A DNA stretch of 64,000 nucleotides from Chryseobacterium sp. ISL-6 (GTDB taxonomy: Bacteria; Bacteroidota; Bacteroidia; Flavobacteriales; Weeksellaceae). Every line of letters starts with the position of its first letter. Position 1 is the first letter of the stretch. Below the pieces are notes generated by a model. That model saw only the letters and a program-made list of their open reading frames with translations, did not search any database and had not been told where the DNA came from. Shown piece after piece: positions 35,445 to 47,100 of this stretch. The stretch spans positions 248,001 through 312,000 of the forward strand of contig NZ_JAGGPT010000007.1 of the NCBI RefSeq assembly GCF_018613715.1. The letters are read 5' to 3'. The position numbers and the translations under genes are program-made.

Positions 35445-35801
35445 TTAATACTCTTCCCACTCCCCATTTTGAGGATCATATTTCTGATATTCACCCGTAT
35501 CTGTAAATTCTGAGGCGGTCATCCCCACTTCAAAAATATTTTCTTCATTAAAATCTGTTGAAAAATACAGTGCTTCATCGGTTAGCAGCGCTTGCCCATA
35601 TTCAGGATGTTCGAAATGAAATCCATATTTGCTTTTTTCATGTAAAACATAGTTATACTTTGCAAGACGTGCTTTTAATTCTTCAATCTGAGGTGCCGTA
35701 AACGGCTCAAGATTCTTCTCATCATCGAAAAAACTTTCGTCGTTGAGTTTCTGCTCTCTTTCTTTGGTCTCTTTTCTAAATAAATGGATGTCGTAGCTCA
35801 T
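35445..35801 (-). CDS. Small cytoplasmic protein of unknown function (MSYDIHLF type)
   Basis: A 118-residue acidic protein from the ATG at 35801 (MSYDIHLFRKETKEREQKLN). A longer in-frame start at 35981 would add a hydrophobic stretch and a Lys-rich stretch not seen in this kind of protein, so I reject it. The YDIHLF opening and the middle YGFHFEHPEYGQALLTDEAL are typical of a small widespread family without known function. Confidence 0.7.
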   Translation of the reverse strand: MSYDIHLFRKETKEREQKLNDESFFDDEKNLEPFTAPQIEELKARLAKYNYVLHEKSKYGFHFEHPEYGQALLTDEALYFSTDFNEENIFEVGMTASEFTDTGEYQKYDPQNGEWEEY

Positions 35802-36207
35802 ATCTTTTTTATGCTTTAAAAATACAGTTAGTCTATGGTTTTTTCTATGTTTTGATGTTAAATTTATAAAAATAAGTAGCCAACAGAGTAAAACCTCCAC
35901 CATAAAAATAGGTAAGAATGGTTGCCAATACTTATTTTGTCTGTCAATTTTACACCATCTTTGACCGGAGTTATCAAGCATGCTTTAAAACTGCCTGCCC
36001 CACCCATTATTATGCTTGCACCAGCCAATAAAAATAATTAATTTCAATCCTCAGATAACAGGAGATGGTTAACAATACAACACCCTGTTAATTAGTACTT
36101 TAAATCACACAAAGAATAAAATAAAATTAATAATTAAAATAAACGAGGCAAACATAGCGAATAATCTGTTTCAACAACCAACGGAACGATCACTATAAGA
36201 ATTAGAT

Positions 36208-37134
36208 ATGCTCAGGGAACATCAGCAAAAAACAGGGTTCAGGCACTTACTGGAATTTATATTCTACAGTAATTTTTTTTATGGCATTTGTACAGCCGCC
36301 ACTACCCTTGAAACCACTTTCCTTATGAAAATCCCTTTTCAAGGGATAATGCTATACATACTAACGTTTATCAGTACCATTATTTTCTATAATTATCCAT
36401 ACGCCAGAAGTCATTCACCTACCTCCAAAAATCCGCGTACCCGGTGGTATTCTGCTCATCATAAAATGATCTCAAAAATCCAGATTGGCCTTAATATCTG
36501 TCTATTAGGGATAATGGTGTGGATGGCAATCGTTTACTTTAATGAAATAAAAGCAATGACAGGTATACAGTGGATCCTGTTATTGATCTTCCCTATCGTA
36601 GCGGCCATGTATTACGGAAAAAATATTGCCACGCGTGCCTACAACCTTCGAAGAGCGGGATTGGTAAAGCCTTTCATCATTGGCTTTGTCTGGGCTGGCT
36701 TAACGACCATATATCCGTTATTATATTCTAATGTCATTCATTCATTCGAACAGAATTTCACCTTACTTCTGCTTATCCTGTTTCTGAAGAATTTCATGTT
36801 TATTTCATTGCTGGCAATTATGTTTGATGTAAAAGATTATGCGGATGATACCACAAATCAGTTAAACACTTTTGTTGTAAAATATGGTTTAAGAAATACA
36901 CTTTTAAACATCATAATTCCATTGATCATTTTAGGTATCCTTACCTTCATATCCTATGCCTTAATGAGTAAATTCAGTATTCCTAAAATGATATTTATCC
37001 TCATTCCTTTTTTACTTCTGGTGGCGGTAACGCTGTCATTAAAAAAAAGGCGGCCTCTTATGTATTACCTGGTTGTTATTGACGGACTGATATTTGTAAA
37101 AGCCCTTTTTGGTATTTTAGCTGCCATCTCATAA
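36208..37134 (+). CDS. UbiA-family prenyltransferase-like membrane protein
   Basis: A 308-residue protein with about eight or nine hydrophobic segments. The second Asp motif of UbiA enzymes is visible as DVKDYADD around residue 210, followed by NTFVVKYG as usual after that motif. The first motif (NDxxDxxxD) is not present; the matching place reads NYPYARSHS. It may transfer or bind polyprenyl groups, or be an inactive relative. It stands alone and converges with the adenosine-deaminase-like gene 20 bases away. Confidence 0.65.
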   Translation: MLREHQQKTGFRHLLEFIFYSNFFYGICTAATTLETTFLMKIPFQGIMLYILTFISTIIFYNYPYARSHSPTSKNPRTRWYSAHHKMISKIQIGLNICLLGIMVWMAIVYFNEIKAMTGIQWILLLIFPIVAAMYYGKNIATRAYNLRRAGLVKPFIIGFVWAGLTTIYPLLYSNVIHSFEQNFTLLLLILFLKNFMFISLLAIMFDVKDYADDTTNQLNTFVVKYGLRNTLLNIIIPLIILGILTFISYALMSKFSIPKMIFILIPFLLLVAVTLSLKKRRPLMYYLVVIDGLIFVKALFGILAAIS

Positions 37135-37153
37135 AATTTCATGAGGCAATTTA

Positions 37154-38662
37154 TCAGTTTAGTTTCACGTTCATTTTTTGAATAAAACCATCCCATTGCT
37201 TATTCAGGTACACCAATGATTCCTTTTTCTCATTTTCATCCAGAGACGAATAATTAATCGAATTAAAAACCAGTTTTTTCAATGCTTTTACATCAAGCTC
37301 CCAGGAAACAAAAGCGACCCAGAAATCATAATTAAGACCTTCATATCCGTAAACACTCGGATCATCACTATTAATGGAGCACTGTACTCCATTGCTTAAC
37401 AAAACCCTTGCAGGATGATTCCGCAGGTCACTGACATATCCTAAAATCTGGTTACTGATCGGACTTACCTCAACCAGTTTATTTTGTTTTCTGATCAACT
37501 CCATTGTTTTTGGAAAATAAATAAGATTGAGGCCATGCCCAATCCTTGGGTTATCCAATGATGAAATATCCAGTATATTTTTATTAAAGACAGAGGTACT
37601 TTCTCCTGCATGAAGAAAAAGAGGCATCTTCACTCCATACTTTTTGCTGAGTTCATTCAGTTTCATCCAATCTTCCCGGAAAGAATAGATGCTATTTCCT
37701 GCCGCCTCATCTGCAACAAGATCAAAGCCTGAAATAACATTCGGAAACTCCTTTTTAAGTTCAAAGGCTGTTTCAAGTTGTTTTTCAATACTTTTCGGAT
37801 CTAAAAATTTAAAACTGGAATAAATTAATTTCAAACTGAACTGCGGGTATGATTTCTGTATTTCTTTAACAACCTCCTGCAGATCGGTAACCGACGTTTT
37901 CAATGGATACTTTCCATGTTTAAAATCATAAAGCTCATCAAAGATAAACCTGATTTCCAGGTGTTGCACATTATTTGCCACTAAATCCAGAAACCCTTTT
38001 TTATAATATTCCTTAAAAAAAGGACGATAAGGCAACAACAGGCTAATACGTTTAAAACGTTTCTCAAATTCAATCCAGTAATCGGTATAAGTACACAGTG
38101 ATTCCCGCTTCAGGATGAGAAGGTCTGCCAGTTTTTTTTCAAAATCAGGATCTGAAGTCAGTTTTTTATCAAGACCAATAAATCCTTTCGGAACTTTCCC
38201 TTCATCAAAAAATGCCAGCTGTCCGAAAATAAACTGGTCATTATCTGCCTGATCATAAACATAAGATTCTTTATACTTTCTTGCTGCAGCAATCACCCAT
38301 TTCACATCGGTTATTCCGCCACTATGGGTATGCAGCAACCCTCCTTTCGGCATAGATTGAATGATCTCAAATAATTTACTGCCCTCTATCAATGGTTTTA
38401 TTTCATTAAAAGAACTATTAAATAAAGGTATTTTCTGTTTGTCTGTTTCCGTAAGAAATTCCTTTCGTAACTGAAATAATTTTTTGTCCAATGCGATCTC
38501 AGCATCAGACAGTTTTATATCAGCATCAAAAGCCAATGCTTGATTTTCCTGTTCCAATAACATCCAGTTCTGTTGATAAGTGGATTTTTCAGCCACTTTA
38601 TTTTGGCATCCAAACAATGGAAATCCAAAAAGTAAAATATAAGTAAGATACCTTCTCTTCAT
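37154..38662 (-). CDS. Adenosine deaminase-like lipoprotein
   Basis: A 502-residue protein from the ATG at 38662 (MKRRYLTYILLFGFPLFGC, lipobox LFGC); an ATG 12 codons upstream would break the signal peptide. Metal and substrate motifs of the adenosine deaminase family are in order: HTHSG, HAGES, IGHGLNL, SPISNQ and SINSDDP. The length and extra N-terminal region resemble the secreted ADGF/CECR1 branch. It probably deaminates adenosine in the periplasm as part of purine salvage. Confidence 0.85.
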   Translation of the reverse strand: MKRRYLTYILLFGFPLFGCQNKVAEKSTYQQNWMLLEQENQALAFDADIKLSDAEIALDKKLFQLRKEFLTETDKQKIPLFNSSFNEIKPLIEGSKLFEIIQSMPKGGLLHTHSGGITDVKWVIAAARKYKESYVYDQADNDQFIFGQLAFFDEGKVPKGFIGLDKKLTSDPDFEKKLADLLILKRESLCTYTDYWIEFEKRFKRISLLLPYRPFFKEYYKKGFLDLVANNVQHLEIRFIFDELYDFKHGKYPLKTSVTDLQEVVKEIQKSYPQFSLKLIYSSFKFLDPKSIEKQLETAFELKKEFPNVISGFDLVADEAAGNSIYSFREDWMKLNELSKKYGVKMPLFLHAGESTSVFNKNILDISSLDNPRIGHGLNLIYFPKTMELIRKQNKLVEVSPISNQILGYVSDLRNHPARVLLSNGVQCSINSDDPSVYGYEGLNYDFWVAFVSWELDVKALKKLVFNSINYSSLDENEKKESLVYLNKQWDGFIQKMNVKLN

Positions 38663-38922
38663 AATATTGAGGTTTGCTTTGCACACTTGATTATGCAATA
38701 AGAATCTTTTGAAAAAAATAAAGGTTTAAATAAAATGATCTCCAAAAATATAATTAATTTTTTGAGTAAAACAAAATTGAACCTAACCATATAACAGAAA
38801 AAATTACTACAATACCTTTTGCATTGGCTAAAAGCTTTACACCATTTAAATGAAAATGGCGTTATTTTACATCATTGATTATTATTTTAATTGAATATAT
38901 TCTAAAAGGAAAATAATAATTT

Positions 38923-40296
38923 TTAATCAAATTTAATAAACATCTGATCAAAATTCAAGGTCATTTTATTGAATTGACGGATCACATCCTGACCAATATT
39001 TCCGTAGACCGTCTCTTTATTAATCTTGTTTTTTAATAAATTTATATTTTTAAGCGGGATCTGTTTTCCTAATATATGAAAGGTATGGTTTACTTTAAAT
39101 CCATCATATTCGGCTTTTCCGCCTGCACCGCCCATACTGATCTTAACGCCTTTGTATTCCTTATCTATATTTTTTTTATTCTCTTTATAAAAAGGTGCAT
39201 ATAACATCGTCTGATCAGCACCGGTATCAAAAGTAAAATGTCTGCCATCAATAAAAATAAGTGGAGTCAGACCGTCAATTGCCATATTCGCCGGTGTATT
39301 TATTTTTGTTTCTTTTTCCGGTACAATAAAATAATCATTTTGCGTCAGCTGCACTTCATTTAAAGCTTCAATAACGGGAAACCCAAGGATACCATTGATC
39401 TGATAATTTATCTGTGGAAAGCTGAGCGCCGTGTCTGCAAATACTAAAAATACAGCATTTTCTATTGTGATATTTCCAAGAACCAGTTTTTTACATATGA
39501 CAAGATCTGCTTTAACAGAAATACCGGTAATCGCATCTACATCAATATCAGCGGGAATAATTTTCATTTTTAAACGCCTGGCAGCGGATGCTGAAATTGT
39601 GGAAATATTAGCTCCTGTATCAAAAATAAAATTCATGGTTTCTTCACCGGTACTTATTTTAAGATTCTTTAAGTTCGCAATATCCTTTTCCATCTTTATG
39701 CGGGTATCTCCATTAAAAGTAACCTGTTGTCTGGGTTCATTTTCAAGAGCAGTCCATATTTTCAGGTTGTTTTTAAAGTCACTTTTTTCATCTTCTGTAA
39801 GGAGATCGTTATATTGATTAATGGCTACCTCAATAGCCTTTTTGGCTCCTTTATAATCATATTGCTTCATGCAGTTATCCTCTTTAATACGCCAGATCTT
39901 AAGCATAAGTGAATCAGGAAGTCTGGTTTTTGAAGATTCAAGTTTTAAAATCTTCTGATTAGATTCTTCAGGTTTGTTAAAAGCATTATAAAGCACTGCT
40001 TCGGTAAAATACTGGTATTCTACAGGCAGATCTTTCTTGTTTTTTTCAAAAAGTTCATGAACTATAAAAAAATTCTTTTGATCTATCTTTTTATATAAGA
40101 TATCAAACTTTGAAACAGGGGTCTGGCAAAAACTAATAATAGATATGAACAACATGGCAGCCAACATGGTCTTACCTATTATTCCAATCATCCAAAATGA
40201 GTTTATTTTTAATAATCTTCCAATATTCTTTTTAATCTTAGTTTCGGAATTCTTCATACTGCTATTATTAGTTATTTGAATTTTAAACAATTTCAA
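38923..40296 (-). CDS. Secreted two-lobed aspartic protease-like protein
   Basis: A 457-residue protein. A hydrophobic segment at residues ~36-58 (MIGIIGKTMLAAMLFISIIS) ends in ISFCQ, so a start nearer residue 36 with a lipoprotein or signal peptide is possible. Residues ~65-190 are helical. Two DTG active-site motifs follow: Asp226 (FDTGANIST) and Asp357 (FDTGADQTM), each with a hydrophobic-hydrophobic-Gly later in the domain (LGFPVIEAL, IGQDVIRQF). Two retropepsin-like halves in one chain would form the complete active site without dimerisation. It probably acts in the periplasm. Confidence 0.8.
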   Translation of the reverse strand: MKLFKIQITNNSSMKNSETKIKKNIGRLLKINSFWMIGIIGKTMLAAMLFISIISFCQTPVSKFDILYKKIDQKNFFIVHELFEKNKKDLPVEYQYFTEAVLYNAFNKPEESNQKILKLESSKTRLPDSLMLKIWRIKEDNCMKQYDYKGAKKAIEVAINQYNDLLTEDEKSDFKNNLKIWTALENEPRQQVTFNGDTRIKMEKDIANLKNLKISTGEETMNFIFDTGANISTISASAARRLKMKIIPADIDVDAITGISVKADLVICKKLVLGNITIENAVFLVFADTALSFPQINYQINGILGFPVIEALNEVQLTQNDYFIVPEKETKINTPANMAIDGLTPLIFIDGRHFTFDTGADQTMLYAPFYKENKKNIDKEYKGVKISMGGAGGKAEYDGFKVNHTFHILGKQIPLKNINLLKNKINKETVYGNIGQDVIRQFNKMTLNFDQMFIKFD

Positions 40297-40735
40297 GCCA
40301 CTAATTTATCAAATTCCGCCATGCTAAACGATAGATACTATTTAAAATCCGGTATATTATAATGATGTTTTTAGTGAAGTTAATTCTTGTTCATTTTTAA
40401 ACGGTAAGCAGTCTTAAAATTGATTAAATGCATAAAAGTAAAGACAGCAATTACCTAATATTAAAAGTGTTAAAAGAATAACTACACCAACCTCTGTACT
40501 CCTGTTGTAATATTATCTTTTTGTAATATTAAAAAACATTTCTCCAGGCATTGAAATATCTTATTTTTATTCATATATTTGCGTAACATTACTAAATAAT
40601 TATAAAAATTTATAATTATTTTCATACAGATTGTACCGGTTTATTTCGAAGAATAAAAATATAAACTACAGATTATTAACAGTATTAGGTCGATTTAAAG
40701 TTCTCTTATTAATAAATTATTACTAAATCACCTTT
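40297..40735. other. Intergenic region upstream of the lipid cluster
   Basis: AT-rich sequence with no plausible gene. Contains a short tandem-like GTAATATT pair near 40508-40530. Probably separates the protease transcript from the cluster. Confidence 0.4.
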
Positions 40736-40861
40736 ATCGTTAAAAATATCACATAATTTATTTATTTTTATTCCTCCAAAATAAGCAATCGCTCATTATG
40801 CCTTATGGTCTAGCGTTTTGCTATGGAATTTTTCAGCTATCATTTCAACACCATAAACACT
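40736..40861 (+). repeat. Leader repeat of the lipid cluster, copy 1
   Basis: Aligns with 40995-41118. Shared blocks are TTTTATTCCT, CAATCGC, TAGCGTTTTG, TATCATTTCAA and CCATAAA, at similar spacing before an ATG followed by near-identical codons. It is the promoter and 5' leader of a gene that is now truncated (40862-40981). Confidence 0.7.
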
Positions 40862-40981
40862 ATGAAAAACTTAACCATTATTGGCGCAAAGCCTTTTGAA
40901 AAGCCGGATATCGACCTTAAATCTAATAACCTAAGGGTTACTGGAATCCACACAATTAATCGATTCGAAATTAAAGAATAA
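40862..40981 (+). pseudogene. Truncated duplicate of the synthase N-terminus
   Basis: A 39-codon frame starting MKNLTIIGAKPFEKPDIDLK, against MKNFTIIGITPFEKPDVNLI for the synthase at 41119. The first ~20 codons match and the rest (SNNLRVTGIHTINRFEIKE) is unrelated. It is the stump of a deleted paralogous synthase gene or a duplicated leader peptide. Its codons are diverged, so it is not a very recent copy. Confidence 0.65.
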
Positions 40982-40994
40982 TTATTAAATAACG

Positions 40995-41118
40995 TTTATT
41001 GTTAAATATATAACATAAATTTACTACTTTTATTCCTTCATAACAAACAATCGCACTTTATAACTAAATGTTTAGCGTTTTGTTATGAAACATTCTATCA
41101 TTTCAAACCATAAATGCC
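40995..41118 (+). promoter_or_regulatory. Promoter and leader of the lipid cluster
   Basis: TTG at 40999-41001 and TACTTTTA at 41025-41032 are a possible promoter (one mismatch to TAnnTTTG, spacing longer than usual). The leader from there to the ATG repeats copy 1. No other promoter-like gap occurs until 60244, so the cluster is probably one transcript from here. Confidence 0.5.
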
Positions 41119-44100
41119 ATGAAAAACTTTACTATTATTGGGATAACGCCTTTTGAAAAACCGGATGTGAATCTTATCCTGAAACTACATCAGGCGGGTG
41201 CATTTCCTATCCTAAGCTTAGGACATGAGTTAACGATTGCTCAGCAAGCATTAAATCAACTCGACCATACAGATGTATCTTCTTATGGTATCTCCGCCAC
41301 TGATGACAAATTTATGTCGCTTCAAATTCCAGAGAAAGTAAGCTTTGTGATACTTCCTTTCAGCCTATCAATTAATTACGCATTGGATTTACCGGTTATT
41401 TACCAGGTAAACAGTTTGGAAGAAGCCAGACAGGCTGAACAATCAGGAGCAAAAGGTATCATCGTAAAAGGGAATGAAGCTGGTGGACTTGTTGGTTATG
41501 AATCAACATTTGTATTATTTCAGCGTGTTATCAAAGAAATCAATACTATACCAGTATGGGCACAGGGAGGAATAGGACTCCACACTTCTGCGGCAGTAAA
41601 AGCATTAGGAGCAACCGGTGTCATATTGGATAGTCAGCTTGCTCTTTTTCCAGAAAGTTCCGTTCCTCAGGATGTAAAAGACCTATGCTCAAAACTAAAT
41701 GGAACCGAAACAAAAATTATAGCTAATCATCGGGTGTTGGTGAGGCCAAATTCACCCGCTTTACCGGAAGATATCGGTGCCACGGATCTTAAGCAATACT
41801 TTACTGACCTTGATATCAGTAAGAGCTATATTCCCATGGGACAGGATATTTCTTTAGCCATAGATCTGTATGAAGATTTCAAAAGTCTCAAAAAGATGAT
41901 CTTTGGATTTAAAGAAGCCATGTACGGGCATCTGAAACAGGCAAAAGCACTCCAGGTCATTAATGAGGATAATATGCTGGCCAGAGAACTTGGTTTAAGA
42001 TATCCCATTGCACAAGGGCCAATGACCCGTGTCAGTGATGTCCCTTCATTTGCCAATGCTGTAGCCGAAGCAGGAGGTTTGCCTTTTGTGGCCCTGTCTT
42101 TACTTAAAGGTGAACAAGCAAAAGCATTGGTAATTGAAACTAAAAAACTTGCCGGTGAAAAAACATGGGGTGTTGGTATTTTAGGATTTGCACCTCAGGC
42201 ACTGAGAGATGAACAGACCTCCTATATCCTTGAAGCCAGACCTCCCGTAGTTCTTATCGCAGGCGGAAGACCTGCTCAGGCTAAGATATTTGAAAAAGCA
42301 GGAATAAGTACTTTCCTGCATGTTCCTTCCCCTGCATTATTGGATATTTTCCTGAAAGAAGGAGCTAAGAAATTCATATTTGAAGGACGTGAATGTGGTG
42401 GCCATGTAGGTCCACTTTCAAGCATGGTCCTTTGGGAAAAACAGATTGAAAGAATTTTAAAAGAAGATCATCCTGAAAATATCAGTGTATTTTTTGCAGG
42501 AGGAATCCATAACGCATTCTCAACAGCATTTGTTTCTATCATGGCGGCTCCGTTAGCAGCCAGAGGTGTAAAAGTGGGTGTACTCATGGGAACTGCTTAT
42601 CTCTATACTGAAGAAGCGGTAATCACCGGAGCCATCCAGGAGGAATTTCAATTGCAGGCTATGCAGGCAAAAGACACCGTCCTGTTGGAAACAGCTCCTG
42701 GACATGAAACACGTTGCTTAAACACAGCATTTTCACAACATTTCAATAGCGAGAAGACTAAACTTCTGGCTGCGGGAATGGATAAAAAAGAAGTCTGGGA
42801 ACAACTTGAAAAACTAAATGTTGGTCGTCTGCGAATTGCTGCCAAAGGGATAGATCGTCAGGGTGACCAACTGGTCAACATACCTAAAAATGAACAGCTA
42901 GACCTGGGAATGTATATGATCGGACAAATTGCAACCATGCATGACCATGTGATCTCTCTTGCAGAGCTTCATAAGGATGTTGGTATTGATAATCACAAAT
43001 ACATTCAGCAAGCAACATTACCAGAAGAGCCTGCGTCCAATGAAAAATCACTGGATATCGCTATTGTAGGGATGGAATGTATTTTCCCAGGTGCAAAAAA
43101 TTTACAGGAATACTGGCGTAATATCATTCTAGGAAAAGACAGCGTAACAGAAGTACCGGATGAGCGATGGAATAAAGATATTTATTATCACCCGGACTCT
43201 GACGGACCCGATGTATCCCATTCTAAATGGGGTGGCTTTATTCCGAAAATAGATTTTGATCCCCTCGCATTTGGAATTCCACCACAATCTCTTGCAGCCA
43301 TTGAACCTACACAATTATTAACCTTACTGGTTGCTAAACGTGCCATGGAAGATGCCGGATATGGAGAAAAACACGTCAACAGAGAAAACATCTCTGTGAT
43401 CATTGGAGCTGAAGGTGGTAATGACCTGGCAAATAGTTATAGTTTCAGAGGATATTATAAGCAGGTTTTCGGAGAACTTCATGATGAAGTAAAAGAGGCA
43501 TTTCCACACACTACAGAGGATTCTTTCCCTGGTATTTTAGCTAATGTCATCGCAGGTCGGATTACGAACAGACTGGATCTTGGAGGCAGGAACTTTACCG
43601 TAGATGCTGCGTGTGCTTCGTCTTTGGCTGCTATTGATCTGGCATGTCAGGAACTTATATTAGGCAAATCCGATATGGTACTTGCCGGTGGAGCTGATCT
43701 ACATAACGGGATCAATGATTACCTTATGTTTTCAAGTACACATGCTCTTTCCCGAAAAGGAAGATGTGCAACATTTGACAGTGATGCCGATGGTATTGCT
43801 TTGGGAGAAGGGATAGCCATACTAGTATTAAAAAGATATGAAGATGCTGTACATGATGGTGACCGTATTTATTCGGTTATCAAAGGTGTAGGCGGATCAA
43901 GTGATGGAAAGGCTTTAGGTCTTACTGCGCCTAGAAAAATAGGCCAGGTAAGAGCTTTGGAACGTGCATATGCCCAAGCAGGTATCAGTCCTGCATCAGT
44001 TGGACTTGTTGAGGCTCATGGTACAGGAACTGTAGTTGGAGACAAAACAGAACTTAGTGCACTTACCAATTTATTTAGTCGTTCAGGGGCTTTACCCGGT

Positions 44101-47100
44101 CAGACTCATTTAGGTTCTGTAAAAACGCAGATCGGGCATACCAAATGTGCAGCAGGATTAGCAGGATTGATCAAAGCTTCTTTAGCAGTATACCATGGTA
44201 TAAAACCTCCTACCCTTCATCTTCAACAGCCTAACGCTTACTATAATGCTCAAACCAGTCCTTTTGCGTTTTATGCCGAAAGTGGACTTTGGAGCGAGAA
44301 GAACCGTTATGCCGGAATCAGTGCTTTTGGATTCGGAGGAACTAATTTCCATACCGTTATTGCAAATCACCCTAAACAAGATAATTCTGTAGCATTACAG
44401 TCATGGCCTTCTGAGCTATTTGTGTTCCGCGGAGATACTTATGAAGAGGCCAAAAACCAATTGGGACAGATCAAATCTTTATTAGAAATAAATGATGACA
44501 TCTCTTTAAAAGATATCGCCTACAGCTTAACCGTAGGCTCAGAAAAACCAATACAGTTAAGTATTGTTGCTGATACAGCCGAAGACCTGATGATGAAAAT
44601 CGAATTGGTTTTATTCGGTATTGAAACCAAAGACACCTTTATTGTAAATAAAAGAGCAGGTAAAGTGGCCTTTTTATTTCCTGGCCAGGGTAGTCAGCGA
44701 ATCAATATGGCCCGCGATCTGTTTGTGGTTTTTCCAGCTATCCGAAATCTTATAGAAGGCTATCCGGAGCTTGAGAAAGTCGTTTTCCCTTCTACTACTT
44801 TTGATGCCGATGCTTTAAAGAAACAAAAGGAGACCATTAAAGATACCCGTTTAGCACAGCCAATTTTGGGAATTGTTGATCTCGCATTAGCCAGACTCCT
44901 TGAATCCATGGGTATTGTTCCAGATATGGTGGCAGGACACAGTTATGGTGAATTACCTGCTTTGTGCTTTGCAGGAGTATTTGGAGAAGAAAAATTAGTT
45001 GATTTAAGTATCCAGCGGGCCCACTCGATCTTAGATTCTGTAGAAGGCGGAGATCCGGGCACTATGTTAGCCGTAAGCGCTAAACAGGAAGATTTACAAC
45101 CTATCCTTGAACAAATAGAAGGCTGTTATCCCGTAAATTTCAATACTCCATCTCAATGTGTGGTGGCAGGAAGTACACCGGCAATAGATAAATTAATGGA
45201 ACTTCTTAGGAAGGAGCGTATTTCTGCAAAAAAATTAGAGGTTGCCTGCGCATTCCACAGTCCGTTACTTGCCAAATCCAAAGACTTATATGATGCTGTA
45301 TTGAAAGATGTTCCTTTTCAGGAAATGCAAATTCCTGTCTGGTCCAATACTACGGCAGCAGTATACCCAACAGATGCATCCGAAATAAAGGAAAGACTTA
45401 CCGAACACCTTGTACAACCGGTAAGATTTGTGGAAGAAATCCAGGCAATGTATGACGATGGAGCAAGAATATTCATTGAGGTAGGACCAGGAAAAATACT
45501 CACCGGACTGACTCAGTCTTGCCTGGAAAAAGATCAATTGACATTCTATGTCGAGGATAGCAACCGTAATAAACTGACTCACCTGCTTTGTATGTTTGCT
45601 CAGTACCTTGGCACTGGCCGTACCTTCAATATTGAAAAGCTTTTTGATGGCCGTAGCGCTAGATTTATTCAAATAGACCAGCCTGAACTTTATAAGAAAA
45701 ACCCAGCTATCTGGCGTGTAAACGGTCAGGCTGCACAACCAACCACAGGCACACTGCCAGTGAATGGTGCATTACCTATAATAACACCACTTCAAATGAA
45801 CAACTTTACCAATCAACAAGTACCTGCAGTTGATAATCAGCTTGCTGCTGAACGCATGTTGCAGGAATATTTAAATAGTATGAAATTACTTATACAGGCT
45901 CAACGGGATGTGATGCTCTCCTTCTTAGGACAGAATCCACAGATCAATCCTACTCCTGTCTATGCTTCACCTGTACCCAACCTCATCAATGATCGTTTGG
46001 TTTCTATTCCGGCTTCCCCGGTCAATACGGAGAAACCTGTTATCATTCAAACAAAACAGGCTCCATCAAAAGATATTAAATCCTTATTACTACAGGTTGT
46101 TAGTGATAAAACGGGATATCCTCATGAAATGCTGGGTATGGAAATGGATCTTGAGGCTGACCTGAGTATTGACTCTATTAAAAGGGTTGAGATTATAGGA
46201 ACCCTGCGAAGTGAACTGAATATCCTTACGATCGATCATGCCAATGAAGATACCGTTATGGAGCAATTAGCGGCGATAAAAACCTTAAGTGGTCTCGTTG
46301 CATGGCTTACAGAGTATACAGGAGTAGCAGTTACTGCAGAAAAAAATGGCTCAGAAGAAATCAATGGTTCAAAACCTCAGGATCAATCTTCATTTTCTAT
46401 CGAAGACCTTCAGAAAGCAATTTTGGATATTGTAAGTGAAAAAACTGGTTATCCGAAAGAGATGCTAGGTTTGGATCTGGACTTAGAAGCTGATTTAAGT
46501 ATTGATTCTATTAAGCGTATGGAAATTATCGCTGACCTTAAAACCAAGATAGGTTTCGGTCAGAATTTAGAGCAGGCTGATGATCTTATGGAAAAAATGG
46601 CTGCTATTAAAACACTTAAGGGGTTGGCAAATTGGATCAGTGAGATCAACAATACCGGCGCTGATAATAATAGTACAACTAACAATCACATTGATGTAAA
46701 TGTTGATGTTGAAGCTACTCCAACGGTATTATCCCGTCTTCGTTTTGATCTTACTCCAAGTGATATTTCCTTAATACAAAACACTGAAATATTACAAGGA
46801 AAACGTTTTGCAATTACCCAAGACAATGGTAACCAAACGCAGGAAATTAAAAACAGACTTGAACAATATGGCGCTATTGCAGAATTAGTGGACATGGAGA
46901 AGGATCTTTCAGATTTTGATGGACTGATCATTCTGGATATGTTCTCATCTCCTGTTAAGCATAATATCATTGATCATGTTGATTTGATAAAAAAATTAAA
47001 TCTCGATAAAGCAAAATGGATTTACCTGATATCAGATATTCCTGCACATCTTGAAGAGTTAACCGATACTCGTGTACTGCGCCATTATCAGGGTTATTCA

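Noticed and set aside
35802..35981. N-terminal extension of the small protein at 35445 with a hydrophobic stretch
   Set aside because: The ATG at 35801 gives the usual YDIHLF opening of this family; the extension looks like translated intergenic sequence.
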